Source: Cellulomonas sp. NS3
GTDB lineage: Bacteria; Actinomycetota; Actinomycetes; Actinomycetales; Cellulomonadaceae
Direction: 5' to 3'
Assembly: GCF_024757985.1 (NCBI RefSeq)
Contig: NZ_CP103289.1
Span: 4,464,001-4,528,000 of the forward strand
DNA: 64,000 nt
In this document: in pieces, positions 43,004 through 51,599 of the stretch
Numbering within the stretch: position 1 is the first letter of the stretch
How the letters are laid out: the number at the start of each line of letters is the position of its first letter
Made by a program: the position numbers and the translations under genes
Notes under the pieces: generated by a model
What the model saw: only the letters and a program-made list of their open reading frames with translations
The model's database searches: none
What the model was told of the DNA's origin: nothing

Positions 43004-43639
43004 TCACTCCCAGCCGAGCCGCCAGCAGAGCTCGCCGGACCGCCACAGGGTGGCGCGCCGCTGGAGCTCCTGCGGCATCCCGAGCGCGTCGTCGACCCCG
43101 TACCGCTCGCGCGCCGCGGCCCACAGGACCGTGCACTCGCACGGCCCGTCGTGCGGCCACTCGGGCACCTGGAGCTCCGGCAGCGCGTAGAGGAACGCAC
43201 CCTCGGCGACGACGCGCTCGCCCGCGGCGCGCGGCCCGACGACGTGCCCGTAGACCTCGACGACCCCGGGGTGCGCGACAGCGGCACGCAGCAGCGCCCC
43301 GAGCGTCGGGCCGTCGCCCTGCCGGACCGCGAGCTGCGGCTCGTCGAGCAGCGTCAGCAGGTGCGCCGCGACGTCGGCGCCGAGGCCCGCGAACCGCACG
43401 AACCCGTCGTCGCCGTTGACCTCGTGGACCGTGCGGGACGAGCCGTACGGGCGGTAGTCGTGGTACGCGTAGGGCACGTGCACGGACGTCGTGTACGGCG
43501 CGAGGGCCGTCGCGGCAGCGGCCGTCCAGCCCCGCGGCCCGAGCGTCCCGCCCGCGCGCCGGCGCACCCCGTGCGGCGCGTCGAGCTGCGCCTCCCACCA
43601 CGCGGCCACGTCGACCGTCTCCACCTGCTCGAGCACCAC
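43004..43639 (-). CDS. Hypothetical cytoplasmic protein
   Basis: The 211-residue protein has AWWEAQLDAPHGVRR early, SVHVPYAYHDYRPYGSSRTVHEVNGDDGFVRFAGLGADVAAHLLTLL in the middle and ELQRRATLWRSGELCWRLGW at the end. I do not recognise a family. The alternating aromatic and charged pattern indicates a folded soluble protein. GTG at 43639 (a second GTG adjoins it) follows GGAGGGGGAGCC, a strong ribosome site. Confidence 0.72.
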   Translation of the reverse strand: MVLEQVETVDVAAWWEAQLDAPHGVRRRAGGTLGPRGWTAAAATALAPYTTSVHVPYAYHDYRPYGSSRTVHEVNGDDGFVRFAGLGADVAAHLLTLLDEPQLAVRQGDGPTLGALLRAAVAHPGVVEVYGHVVGPRAAGERVVAEGAFLYALPELQVPEWPHDGPCECTVLWAAARERYGVDDALGMPQELQRRATLWRSGELCWRLGWE

Positions 43640-43886
43640 GGCTCCCCCTCCCCCTCGCCTCGGACACCCACGTGGAGCGGCGTCCCCACCTGCAGATACA
43701 GGGCGTCCACCGGGTGATACGGCACGTCGAGGCCCTCGCTCTGGGTCCTGCGTCCCAGACCACCACATGACCCGCCCATTACCGTGAAAACACGTCCTCC
43801 CGAATCCTTCAGGTCCCTCACCCGGCGCCCGATAAGGACCCCGCAGGACACCGACGCGTCCTGGACCGCAGGGGGAAGGCACTCAC

Positions 43887-44120
43887 GTGAACCGTCGCTA
43901 CCACCGCCCGCCGACCTGGCCGCCGGCACCCGAGGGCTGGACGCCGCCCAAGGGCTGGATCCCGGACCCGGGCTGGCCGCGCGCGCCCCGCGGGTGGGTC
44001 TTCTGGACCGACGAGCCCGAGATCGAGGTGCCCAACACCATCGAGGGCTTCTTCACGATCCCGACGCAGCGCCGTGCGGTCGAGGAGTGGGCCTGGCAGG
44101 ACGTCCGCTCGCGCGTCTGA
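43887..44120 (+). CDS. Small Pro/Trp-repeat protein
   Basis: The 77-residue protein starts with PPTWPPAPEGWTPPKGWIPDP followed by WPRAPRGWVFW. The 'PxGWxPPxGWxPDPxWPxxPxGWxFW' motif is widespread in actinobacterial proteins, often at the cytoplasmic start of membrane proteins, but here it is followed only by an acidic stretch and TIEGFFTIPTQRRAVEEWAWQDV. Function unknown. GTG at 43887 follows AGGGGGAAGG. Confidence 0.75.
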   Translation: MNRRYHRPPTWPPAPEGWTPPKGWIPDPGWPRAPRGWVFWTDEPEIEVPNTIEGFFTIPTQRRAVEEWAWQDVRSRV

Positions 44121-44160
44121 CGCCGCCCGGCACCGCCCGACACCCCGTACAGCTCCGAGG

Positions 44161-44188
44161 CACCCCCGGGACCCACGTCCCGGGGGTG
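44161..44188. terminator. Hairpin terminator before the EF-G2 gene
   Basis: CACCCCCGGGAC and GTCCCGGGGGTG form a perfect 12-bp stem with a 4-nt loop, followed by TCTTGC, 40 nt after the small Pro/Trp gene. Confidence 0.75.
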
Positions 44189-44243
44189 TCTTGCGTCGGT
44201 GGCTAGCCTGGTCGCAGGTCCACCTCCGACACGGGGAGCTCGC

Positions 44244-46358
44244 ATGGGCACGGCAACGACGCCGAGGATCCGCAACGTGGTGCTGCTCGGCCACAGCGGC
44301 GCAGGGAAGACGACGCTCGTCGAGGCGCTGCTGCACCGGGCCGGGGCGATCCCCCGCCCGGGCCGCGTCGAGGACGGGTCGACGGTGTGCGACCACGAGC
44401 CCGAGGAGGTCAGGCGGGGCATCTCGCTGTCCCTCGCGGTCGCGCCGTTCGCGTGGACCGCGCCCGACGGGCAGACCTACAAGGTCAACCTGCTCGACAC
44501 CCCCGGCTACGCCGACTTCGTGGGCGCGGTCGACGCGGGCGTGCAGGTCGCGGACCTCGCGGTGATCGTGGTCAGCGCGGTCGACGGCGTCGAGGTCGGC
44601 ACCGAGCACGCGTGGCAGCGCTGCGTCGCGGCGGGGCTCCCGCGCCTGGTCTTCGTCACCAAGGAGGACCGCCCGCGCGCCGACTTCCACCGCGTGCTGG
44701 ACCAGCTCCGGGACACGTTCGGCGCCGGGATCGTGCCGCTCGAGCTCCCGCTCGGCGAGGAGGACGCGTTCCACGGCGTCGCGGACGTGCTGTCCGACGA
44801 GGGCCTCGCGTACGACCCCGACGGGAGCCGCCACGCGTGCCCGGTGCCCGACGACGTCGCCGCCGAGGAGCACCGCCTGCACGACGAGGTCGCCGAGGAG
44901 ATCGTCAGCGGCGACGACGAGCAGCTCGAGCGCTACCTCGCCGGGGAGGTGCCGACCGGCGAGGAGCTGGGCCGCACGCTCGCGCACGAGGTCCGCGACG
45001 GGCTCGAGGTCCCCGTGCTCGTGGGCTCGGGGGTCACGGGCGTCGCGGTCGACCGCCTCGCCGACTACCTGTGCACGCTCGGTCCGTCGCCCGCGGACCG
45101 CCCGCGCACCGTGCTCGTCGGCGGCACCGAGGTCGCGGTCGACGCCGAACCGGCCGGCGACCCCCTCGCGTTCGTGTTCCGGACGCTCGCCGACCCGTTC
45201 GTCGGGCAGGTGTCCCTGCTCAAGGTGCTCTCGGGAACCCTGCGCGCGGAGGACCACCTCGTGAACACCACGACGGGTGCCGACGAGCGGCTGCACGGGC
45301 TGTTCACGCTGCGCGGCAAGGAGCACGTCCCGGTGACCGAGGTCGTCGCGGGCGACGTCGTCGCGGTCGCGAAGCTCTCGGCGTCCCCGACCGGGACGGC
45401 GCTCGGCTCGCGGACCACGCCCGTGCGCGTCCCCGGGCCGCCCGAGCGTCCCGCGCCGTTCGCGCTCGCGCTGCGCCCGGTCACGCAGGCCGACGACGAC
45501 AAGCTGTCCGGCGCGCTCACCCGGCTCGTCGCCGAGGACCCGACGCTGCGCGTCGACCGGACCGGCGGCGCGGGCGGCGGGCACGGGCAGACCGTCCTGC
45601 GCGGCATCGGCGACACGCACCTCGCCGTCGCGCTCGAGCGGCTCGCCCGCAAGTTCGGCGTGCACGTCGAGGCCGAGGACGTGCGCGTCGGCTACCGGGA
45701 GACGATCGCGCGCGAGGTCCGGGTCGAGGGCAAGGTCAAGAAGCAGTCGGGCGGGCACGGGCAGTTCGCGGTCGTGCAGCTCACCGTCTCGCCCGCGCCC
45801 CGCGGGTCGGGGTTCACGTTCGTCGACTCGGTCGTCGGCGGCGCGATCCCGCGCGGGTACCTCCCCGCGGTCGAGCGCGGGCTGACCGAGGCCATGGCCG
45901 CGGGCGGCCCGCACGGCTACCCCGTCGTCGACCTGCGCGTCGAGGTCACCGACGGCAAGTACCACTCGGTCGACTCGTCGGACATGGCGTTCCGCGCCGC
46001 CGCGGGCCACGGCCTGCGCGAGGCGCTCGCGACCGCCGGCTCGGTCGTGCTCGAGCCCGTCTCGGCCGTCACCGTGACCGTCCCGGGGGCGTCCCAGGGC
46101 GACGTGCTCGGGGACCTCTCGGCGCGGCGCGGGCGCATCGTCGCGACGACCGCGCTCGACGACGGCCGCCACGAGATCCGGGCCCTGGTCCCCGAGGCCG
46201 AGCTCGCGCGCTACGTGCTCGAGCTGCGCTCGCTCACCGGCGGGCGCGGGCAGTTCGTCGCGGAGCACGACCACGACGACGTCGTCCCCGCTCACCTCGT
46301 CGACCGCCTCGCGGCCGGGGGCGGCGGCTCGCTCGCCCACGTCTCGCGGACGCGCTGA
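44244..46358 (+). CDS. Elongation factor G-like protein EF-G2
   Basis: The 704-residue translational GTPase paralogue has P-loop GHSGAGKTT, G3 DTPGY, and domains II-V like EF-G (GGHGQFAVVQLTVSP, GAIPRGYLPAVERGL, SGGRGQF-type end). The G4 element that selects guanine is TKED rather than NKxD, a known feature of the actinobacterial EF-G2 group, which is dispensable and whose role is unclear. Switch I is diverged (VRRGISLSLAVAPF). ATG at 44244 follows CGGGGAGC. It converges with a DUF2809 gene, overlapping it by 67 bp. Confidence 0.92.
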   Translation: MGTATTPRIRNVVLLGHSGAGKTTLVEALLHRAGAIPRPGRVEDGSTVCDHEPEEVRRGISLSLAVAPFAWTAPDGQTYKVNLLDTPGYADFVGAVDAGVQVADLAVIVVSAVDGVEVGTEHAWQRCVAAGLPRLVFVTKEDRPRADFHRVLDQLRDTFGAGIVPLELPLGEEDAFHGVADVLSDEGLAYDPDGSRHACPVPDDVAAEEHRLHDEVAEEIVSGDDEQLERYLAGEVPTGEELGRTLAHEVRDGLEVPVLVGSGVTGVAVDRLADYLCTLGPSPADRPRTVLVGGTEVAVDAEPAGDPLAFVFRTLADPFVGQVSLLKVLSGTLRAEDHLVNTTTGADERLHGLFTLRGKEHVPVTEVVAGDVVAVAKLSASPTGTALGSRTTPVRVPGPPERPAPFALALRPVTQADDDKLSGALTRLVAEDPTLRVDRTGGAGGGHGQTVLRGIGDTHLAVALERLARKFGVHVEAEDVRVGYRETIAREVRVEGKVKKQSGGHGQFAVVQLTVSPAPRGSGFTFVDSVVGGAIPRGYLPAVERGLTEAMAAGGPHGYPVVDLRVEVTDGKYHSVDSSDMAFRAAAGHGLREALATAGSVVLEPVSAVTVTVPGASQGDVLGDLSARRGRIVATTALDDGRHEIRALVPEAELARYVLELRSLTGGRGQFVAEHDHDDVVPAHLVDRLAAGGGGSLAHVSRTR

Positions 46359-46747
46359 CGGCGCCTCACCGCCGTGTCGAGCAGCGCGGCGAGCGCGGCG
46401 CCGACCGCGTACGCGGCGAGGTCCGGCGCGTGGAACGTCGTGCCGAGCACCCAGCGGGCCGGCTCCCAGAGCGCGACGACCGCGGCCGGCAGCCCCGTGA
46501 GCTGCGCGAGCTCGACGGCCGAGGCGAGCCCCCACGCAGCCACCGCGAGCACCCACGGGCGTGCCCGGACCGCGACGACCCCGACCAGCGCGTACACGAG
46601 CACCGCGTAGAGCGCGTCGCCGACCGGCTCCGCGACGGCGGACGCGACCCCGCTCCCCGCGTCCACCGCAGCCGCCGCGGACCGCACCGCGAGCCCGGTC
46701 GCGACGGTCGCGAGCGCGGCGACGGCCAGGGCGGGTCGGCGGCTCAC
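46292..46747 (-). CDS. DUF2809-like membrane protein
   Basis: The 151-residue protein has about four hydrophobic helices with PVGDALYAVLVYALVGVVAVRARPW, AAWGLASAVELAQLTGLPA and LGTTFHAPDLAAYAVGAALAALLD, the DUF2809 pattern. Function is unknown. Its last 22 codons lie antisense to the end of the EF-G2 gene; the real C-terminus may be shorter in function, but no earlier stop exists. GTG at 46747. Confidence 0.82.
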   Translation of the reverse strand: MSRRPALAVAALATVATGLAVRSAAAAVDAGSGVASAVAEPVGDALYAVLVYALVGVVAVRARPWVLAVAAWGLASAVELAQLTGLPAAVVALWEPARWVLGTTFHAPDLAAYAVGAALAALLDTAVRRRQRVRETWASEPPPPAARRSTR

Positions 46748-46869
46748 CCGGCCAGCATGGCGACCAGCGCACGCCCGCCGGGGCGGATCCACGGAACCTC
46801 CACGAGTCCCACGTGGACGCGCACGGCACGTGGCAGGCTGCTGCCCTCAGCCCGTCCCCGAGGAGCATC

Positions 46870-47469
46870 GTGAGCGCACAGGACCTGACCGGAATCGAGC
46901 GGTTCGCCGTCGAGCAGAAGATCACCATGATGGTGAACCGCTACGTGGTGCGGGCGCTCGGGCCGGACGACGAGCCGGGCCCGGTCCTCGCCGTCGCGCA
47001 GCAGAAGCGCATGGCGTTCAAGGAGCAGGTCACCTTCTACACCGACGAGTCGCGCACGACGCCGGTGTTCGGGTTCAAGGCCCGCCAGCGCATGGACCTC
47101 GGCGCGACCTACGACGTGACCGACGCGCACGGCATGTCGATCGGCTCGTTCCGCAAGGACTTCGGCAAGTCGCTGCTGCGCTCGACGTGGCACCTCGAGT
47201 CTCGCGGCGTCACGGCCGTCGGCCAGGAGCGCAGCGCGAACATCGCGGTCCTGCGCCGCGTGTGGGAGCTCATCCCGGTCATCGGGGACGTCCCGGTGCC
47301 GTTCGTCTTCCACTTCGACTTCGCCGACCCGAACGGGCACCTGGTGATGACGTCGGAGCGTCGCCCGTCGCTGCGTGACCGGTACACCATCACCGTCCCC
47401 GGCGGTCGGCTCGACGGCCGGGTCGCCGCCGCGATGGCCGTCGCGCTCGACGTGCTTCAGTCGCGCTGA
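46870..47469 (+). CDS. LURP-one-related/scramblase-family protein
   Basis: The 199-residue protein forms a tubby/LOR-type beta-barrel: VAQQKRMAFKEQVTFYTDESRTTPVFGFKARQRMDLGATYDVTDAHGMSIGSFRKDFGKSLLRSTWHLE is the diagnostic block, followed by FHFDFADPNGHLVMTSERR. Phospholipid binding is suggested for the superfamily; the bacterial role is unknown. GTG at 46870 follows GAGGAGC. The gene upstream is divergent. Confidence 0.88.
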   Translation: MSAQDLTGIERFAVEQKITMMVNRYVVRALGPDDEPGPVLAVAQQKRMAFKEQVTFYTDESRTTPVFGFKARQRMDLGATYDVTDAHGMSIGSFRKDFGKSLLRSTWHLESRGVTAVGQERSANIAVLRRVWELIPVIGDVPVPFVFHFDFADPNGHLVMTSERRPSLRDRYTITVPGGRLDGRVAAAMAVALDVLQSR

Positions 47470-47666
47470 CCCCGCCCGCGCCCGCGATTCACCCCGCCGC
47501 AGCCGCCGACGGCCCACCCCGTGCGTCAACAGCCCCGCCGCCGCGCCGATGAGCACGGTGGGCCCCGAACGGGCCCGACGTCGCGCCGCACGGCCGCCGT
47601 CGACAGCAACGACCCCCGGGCGGGCGGCGACGCCGCGCGGAGGCACGTGAGGGCAGGCAGGGTCCG

Positions 47667-48737
47667 GTGAGCGGCATGGACGCAGGGCACGACGCGCAGG
47701 AGCGGACGGGCCGGCTGGCGCGGCGGTTCGACCGCCGGCGGCGGGACCACGGCGTCGCACGCGCCGGCGACGCCACGAGCCGGGCGGTCGACGACGCGCT
47801 CGCCGACGCCCTCGCGCGGGCAGACCGGGCCGACGGCGTGGAGGGCTCCCGTGCGAGTGGCCGCGTCCGCGGCGTCGACCGCATGCCCGCGCCCGGACGC
47901 GCCCGCCCCCGGGTGCCCCGCCTCGACGCGCGGGCGGAGCGGACCGTCGACGGGCTGCGCGCGCACGGCTGGACCTCGCTGCACGACCTGCACTGGCCCG
48001 GACGCCCCGGCGTGCTGCTCGACGAGGTCGTGATCGGGCCGGGCGGGGTCGTCGTGGTCGACGGGTCCCGGTGGTCCGCCGACCTCAGCGTCACCGCGGG
48101 GCTGCCCCACCAGGGCGGCCGGGTCCACGACCGCGAGCTGCACGCGCTGGTCGACGCCGTCGCGGCGGTGACCGCGCTCGTCGGCCCGGCGCACCGCAGC
48201 GCGGTGACGGCCGTCCTCTGCCCGCCCGGCGCCGCCGGACCCGTCCGCACCTCGGCCGGGCTGCTGGTCGTCGGCCGGGAGCGCCTCGGCGCCCACCTCG
48301 CGGGGCTGCCCGTCCGCCTCAGCCCGTACGACGTCGCCGACCTCGGCCGTCGCCTGTCGCGCGAGCTCGGCGGACGCGTCGGCCCCGACCTGCTCACGAC
48401 CGCCGCGCTCGACCGGCCCGACCCCGCCGCCGGCCCCGTGCGCCCCGGCACGCGCGGCTCGCGCGCGCGGGTCGCCGCACGCACCGAGGCCGTCACCGCA
48501 CCGACCCGCCAGGGCCTGCGCCGGGCCGTGCGCCGCGCCGACCTCGTCGCGCTCGCGCTGCTCGCCGCGGTGGTCGTGGTGCTGGGCGTCGACCCGGCGT
48601 CGCTCGCGACCGCCGGCTCGGCCGTCGGGGACTTCGTCGCGTCCTGGGTCGTCCCCGAGACGCTGCTCCCGGGGTCGCTCGACGGCACCGTCCCCCCGCC
48701 GCTCCCCGGGGGCGCCGGGCCCGTCGCCACGAGCTGA
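47667..48737 (+). CDS. NERD-domain protein with C-terminal membrane helix
   Basis: The 356-residue protein (ATG 47676 is an alternative start) has a charged N-terminal region, then a NERD-like nuclease domain at about 92-220: RAERTVDGLRAHGWTSLHDL, VLLDEVVIGPGGVVVVDGSRW. NERD proteins resemble restriction-type nucleases and are predicted to process DNA, but here the catalytic Lys after VVVDG is replaced by Ser/Arg. One hydrophobic helix (about 292-310) and a Pro/Gly tail end it. Its role is uncertain. Confidence 0.75.
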   Translation: MSGMDAGHDAQERTGRLARRFDRRRRDHGVARAGDATSRAVDDALADALARADRADGVEGSRASGRVRGVDRMPAPGRARPRVPRLDARAERTVDGLRAHGWTSLHDLHWPGRPGVLLDEVVIGPGGVVVVDGSRWSADLSVTAGLPHQGGRVHDRELHALVDAVAAVTALVGPAHRSAVTAVLCPPGAAGPVRTSAGLLVVGRERLGAHLAGLPVRLSPYDVADLGRRLSRELGGRVGPDLLTTAALDRPDPAAGPVRPGTRGSRARVAARTEAVTAPTRQGLRRAVRRADLVALALLAAVVVVLGVDPASLATAGSAVGDFVASWVVPETLLPGSLDGTVPPPLPGGAGPVATS

Positions 48738-48760
48738 CCGCCGGCCGGACGGGGCGCGCC

Positions 48761-48787
48761 GCGCTACCTCCCGCGAGGGAGGCGCGC
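48761..48787. terminator. Hairpin between the NERD and histidine kinase genes
   Basis: CCTCCC-GCGA-GGGAGG forms the apex of a longer GC-rich stem 24 nt past the NERD gene stop. Confidence 0.45.
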
Positions 48788-48803
48788 GGCGGGTACGCGC
48801 TGC

Positions 48804-48809
48804 CAGACT
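48804..48809 (+). promoter_or_regulatory. Leaderless-type -10 (CAGACT) for the second histidine kinase
   Basis: CAGACT ends 7 nt before the ATG at 48817. Confidence 0.45.
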
Positions 48810-48816
48810 CGTCCGC

Positions 48817-50127
48817 ATGGGGCTGCGCGCAGGGACGAGCCGGCTCGTCCACCCGCTGACCAGCGGCGAGACGGTCCGCTCGGGCGTCTTCCTGGTCATC
48901 GGCGGCGTCGTCGCGACCGCGTACCTCACGCTCGTCGTCGGCTTCGTGCAGATGCTGCGGACGCCCGGGACACCGACGGCGATCGGCGTCGTGCTCGCCG
49001 TGGTCACGGGCGTCATCGCGTCGGCACCGCCGTTCCTCGCGCCCGTCCGCACGCTCGAGGTGCACGCCACGCGCACGTTCCTCGGCGTCGACGTCCCCGT
49101 GCCCGTCGGGGAGCCGGACCCGGCGACGCGCTGGCGCGGCGCCCTCTGGTACGGCGTGCACCTCGTGGCGGGCGGGGTCGTCCTCCTGGCCGTGGTGACC
49201 GGGGTGCCCGTGACCGCGCAGCTCGTGCTCGCGGCGCTCGGCGTCGACGGCCTGACCGGCGCCGCCGGTCTCCCGCGGCTCGACCCGTTCCCCACGCCGG
49301 GCGGCCCGCTCGACCGCGTGCTGTGGGTCGCGCTCGCCCTCGTCCTGCCGGTGGTGCTCGCCCACCTCGTCGCGGTGTGCGCGTGGGGGCTCCGGCTGCT
49401 CGCGCCCGCGCTCCTCGGTCCGTCCGCCGACGAGCGCGTCGCCGAGCTCGAGCGCGCCGCGACCCGGCTCGCGGAGCGCAACCGCCTGGCCCGCGAGCTG
49501 CACGACAGCGTCGGGCACGCGCTCACCGTCACGACGCTGCAGGCCGCCGCCGCGGCGCGGACCCTCGATCACGACCCCGAGGCTGCGCGCCGCTCGCTGA
49601 GCGCGATCGAGCAGGCCGGGCGCGCCGCGATGGCCGACCTCGACCACGTGCTCGGGCTGCTGCGCGAGCCGGCCGACGGCGGGACCTCCCGGGCACCCGT
49701 GCCCGACCTCGGTGCGCTCGACCGGCTCGTCGCCGAGACGCGCGCTGCCGGCGCCGACGTCGTGCTGCACCTCGACGGCGACGTCGGCCGGGTCGGCGGG
49801 GCGACGTCGCGCGAGGCGTTCCGGATCGTGCAGGAGTCGCTGACGAACGCGCTGCGGCACGCCGCCGGGCGGGCCGTCGTGGTGCACGTCCGGGTCGGCG
49901 CGACGGACGTCGAGGTGCGGGTCACGAACCCTGTGGCGGTCGGGGCGCCGGTCGGGAGCACGGGCGGGACCCGGGCGGGCGACGCGGCGGGGCACGGGCT
50001 GGTGGGGTCGGGGCAAGGGCTCGTCGGGATGGCGGAGCGGGTCCGGGTGCTGCGCGGGGGGCTCGACGTCGGCGAGCGCGCGGGCACGTGGACCGTGCAC
50101 GCGACGCTGCCGCGGGAGCGTTCGTGA
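48817..50127 (+). CDS. Membrane sensor histidine kinase (HisKA_3 type, second system)
   Basis: The 436-residue kinase has about four membrane helices (about 22-190, with a Pro-rich segment) and a cytoplasmic coiled segment ERVAELERAATRLAERNRLARELHDSVGHALTV containing the phosphorylated His in ELHD. The ATPase part has ESLTNALRHAAG and GLVGMAERVRVLRGG. It is paralogous in plan to the kinase at 17-18.6 kb, but the membrane part differs. The response regulator gene overlaps its stop (GTGA). Confidence 0.93.
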   Translation: MGLRAGTSRLVHPLTSGETVRSGVFLVIGGVVATAYLTLVVGFVQMLRTPGTPTAIGVVLAVVTGVIASAPPFLAPVRTLEVHATRTFLGVDVPVPVGEPDPATRWRGALWYGVHLVAGGVVLLAVVTGVPVTAQLVLAALGVDGLTGAAGLPRLDPFPTPGGPLDRVLWVALALVLPVVLAHLVAVCAWGLRLLAPALLGPSADERVAELERAATRLAERNRLARELHDSVGHALTVTTLQAAAAARTLDHDPEAARRSLSAIEQAGRAAMADLDHVLGLLREPADGGTSRAPVPDLGALDRLVAETRAAGADVVLHLDGDVGRVGGATSREAFRIVQESLTNALRHAAGRAVVVHVRVGATDVEVRVTNPVAVGAPVGSTGGTRAGDAAGHGLVGSGQGLVGMAERVRVLRGGLDVGERAGTWTVHATLPRERS

Positions 50128-50894
50128 CCGGGCAGGGCGCGGGCGGGAGGCGAGGCGGCGGGATGGGTGAGGCCGCGGTCGGCGCGGGCGCGGGCGCGCC
50201 GGGCGACGGCCCGGCGGGTGACAGCCGGGCGGGCGGAGGCGGTGCCGGTGCGGTGCTGCGCGTCGTCGTGGTGGACGACGAGCCGCTCGTGCGCGCCGGG
50301 CTCCGCGTGATCGTCGACGCGGAGCCCGACATGACGGTCGTCGGCGAGGCGGGCGACGGCGTCGACGTCCCGGGCGTCGTCGCCCGCACGCACCCCGACG
50401 TCGTGCTCATGGACGTGCGGATGCCCGCCGTGGACGGCATCGCGGCGACCCGTGCGCTCGTCGACCGCCCGGGTGCCCCGCGGGTCATCGTCGTGACGAC
50501 GTTCGAGAACGACGACCACGTGCTCGACGCGCTGCGGGCCGGTGCCAGCGGCTTCGTGCTCAAGCGGACCCCGCCCGAGGAGATCGTCGAGGCGGTCCGC
50601 GTCGTCGTGCGCGGGGACCGCGTGCTGTTCCCCGCGGCGGTGCGCCGGCTCGCGTCCGTGCGCGCCCCGGCGGGCGACGAGCTGCGCGGCGCGGGGCTCA
50701 CCGAGCGCGAGGCCGAGGTGCTGCGCCTCATGACCACCGGCCTGTCCAACGCCGAGATCGCCGGGCGGCTCTTCCTCGGCGTCGAGACGGTCAAGACCCA
50801 CGTCGGGAGCGTGCTCGCGAAGACGGGCGCCCGTGACCGGACCCAGGCGGTCATCGCGGCCTACGAGTCGGGCTTCGTGCGGCCCACGGGGTAG
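50124..50894 (+). CDS. NarL/LuxR-family response regulator (second system)
   Basis: The 256-residue regulator has a Gly/Ala-rich N-terminal extension of about 43 residues, unusual for the family, then a receiver (VVVVDDEPLVRAG, VVLMDVRMPAVDG, FVLKRTPPEE) and a GerE helix-turn-helix (LTEREAEVLRLMTTGLSNAEIAGRL...VKTHVGSVLAKTGARDR). ATG 50163 would remove only part of the extension. The GTG at 50124 overlaps the kinase stop, so they form a two-component pair. Target genes are not evident. Confidence 0.93.
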   Translation: MTGQGAGGRRGGGMGEAAVGAGAGAPGDGPAGDSRAGGGGAGAVLRVVVVDDEPLVRAGLRVIVDAEPDMTVVGEAGDGVDVPGVVARTHPDVVLMDVRMPAVDGIAATRALVDRPGAPRVIVVTTFENDDHVLDALRAGASGFVLKRTPPEEIVEAVRVVVRGDRVLFPAAVRRLASVRAPAGDELRGAGLTEREAEVLRLMTTGLSNAEIAGRLFLGVETVKTHVGSVLAKTGARDRTQAVIAAYESGFVRPTG

Positions 50895-50929
50895 CACCTC
50901 GACGGCGGCCGGACGGCGGCCGCGAGCGG

Positions 50930-51376
50930 TCACGTCACGCGCTCGTCCGGGTCCTCCCCCACGCCCGCCCAGCTCTGCAACCGCGGCACCAGCACGCCGG
51001 CGCCCGGCTCCAGGGCGGGGAGCCGCAGCGTCCGGTCCTCGAGCTGCAGGACGACGGCGTGGGACCACGTCGGGCGCCCACGGACGTCCCCACGCACCGC
51101 CCGGACGCTCGCCCGTGCGACGGTCAGCGGCCGCAGGCGTCGCCTCAGCACGAGCGCGTCCTCGGTCAGCACGAGCTCCGCGGGCCGGGCGGCCAGCAGC
51201 ACGCCGACGGCGAGCCCACCGACGAGCACGGCCAGGAGGACCGCGAGGAGCGTGGCGGTCGGGTCGTCGTCGCGGACAGCCCTCACCACCGCGAGCGCGA
51301 GCTGCACCACGTTGATCGCCAGCAGCGCCAGGAGCAGCCCGCGCCGGGCCGGCGCGCGGGCCAGGACCTCCGCCAT
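50930..51376 (-). CDS. Small membrane protein with PH-like domain
   Basis: The 148-residue protein has two membrane helices (about 13-31 and 42-62) followed by a PH-like beta domain (ELVLTEDALVLRRRLRPLTVARASVRAV, HAVVLQLEDRTLRLPAL). Similar actinobacterial proteins are annotated as PH-domain-containing. Function is unknown. It is convergent with the response regulator gene. Confidence 0.75.
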   Translation of the reverse strand: MAEVLARAPARRGLLLALLAINVVQLALAVVRAVRDDDPTATLLAVLLAVLVGGLAVGVLLAARPAELVLTEDALVLRRRLRPLTVARASVRAVRGDVRGRPTWSHAVVLQLEDRTLRLPALEPGAGVLVPRLQSWAGVGEDPDERVT

Positions 51377-51599
51377 CCGCCCCCCTCCGGCTCGTCCGCC
51401 GACGGACGCAGCGCCGCGCCCGCTGTCGCGATCATGCCGCGTGCCCGGCCGTCGGGCCAGGGCGGTCGACGGGGGGCGGGGTGCCCACGGGGCTCCGGTG
51501 CGCGGCCCGCAGGGCTCACCGCACCGCTCCCCCGCACGGGGGAGCTCGACCGCCTCCGCGGGGGATCACCGCGACGTCGCCGCTGAGGAGGGTGGAGCC

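Noticed and set aside
43818-46928. A 1036-codon minus-strand open frame opposite EF-G2
   Set aside because: EF-G2 on the plus strand has all translational GTPase domains; the opposite frame has no family features.
47667-48737. NERD protein as an active defence nuclease
   Set aside because: The Lys expected after the VVVDG strand is not present and no partner helicase or defence gene is adjacent, so I keep only the domain assignment.
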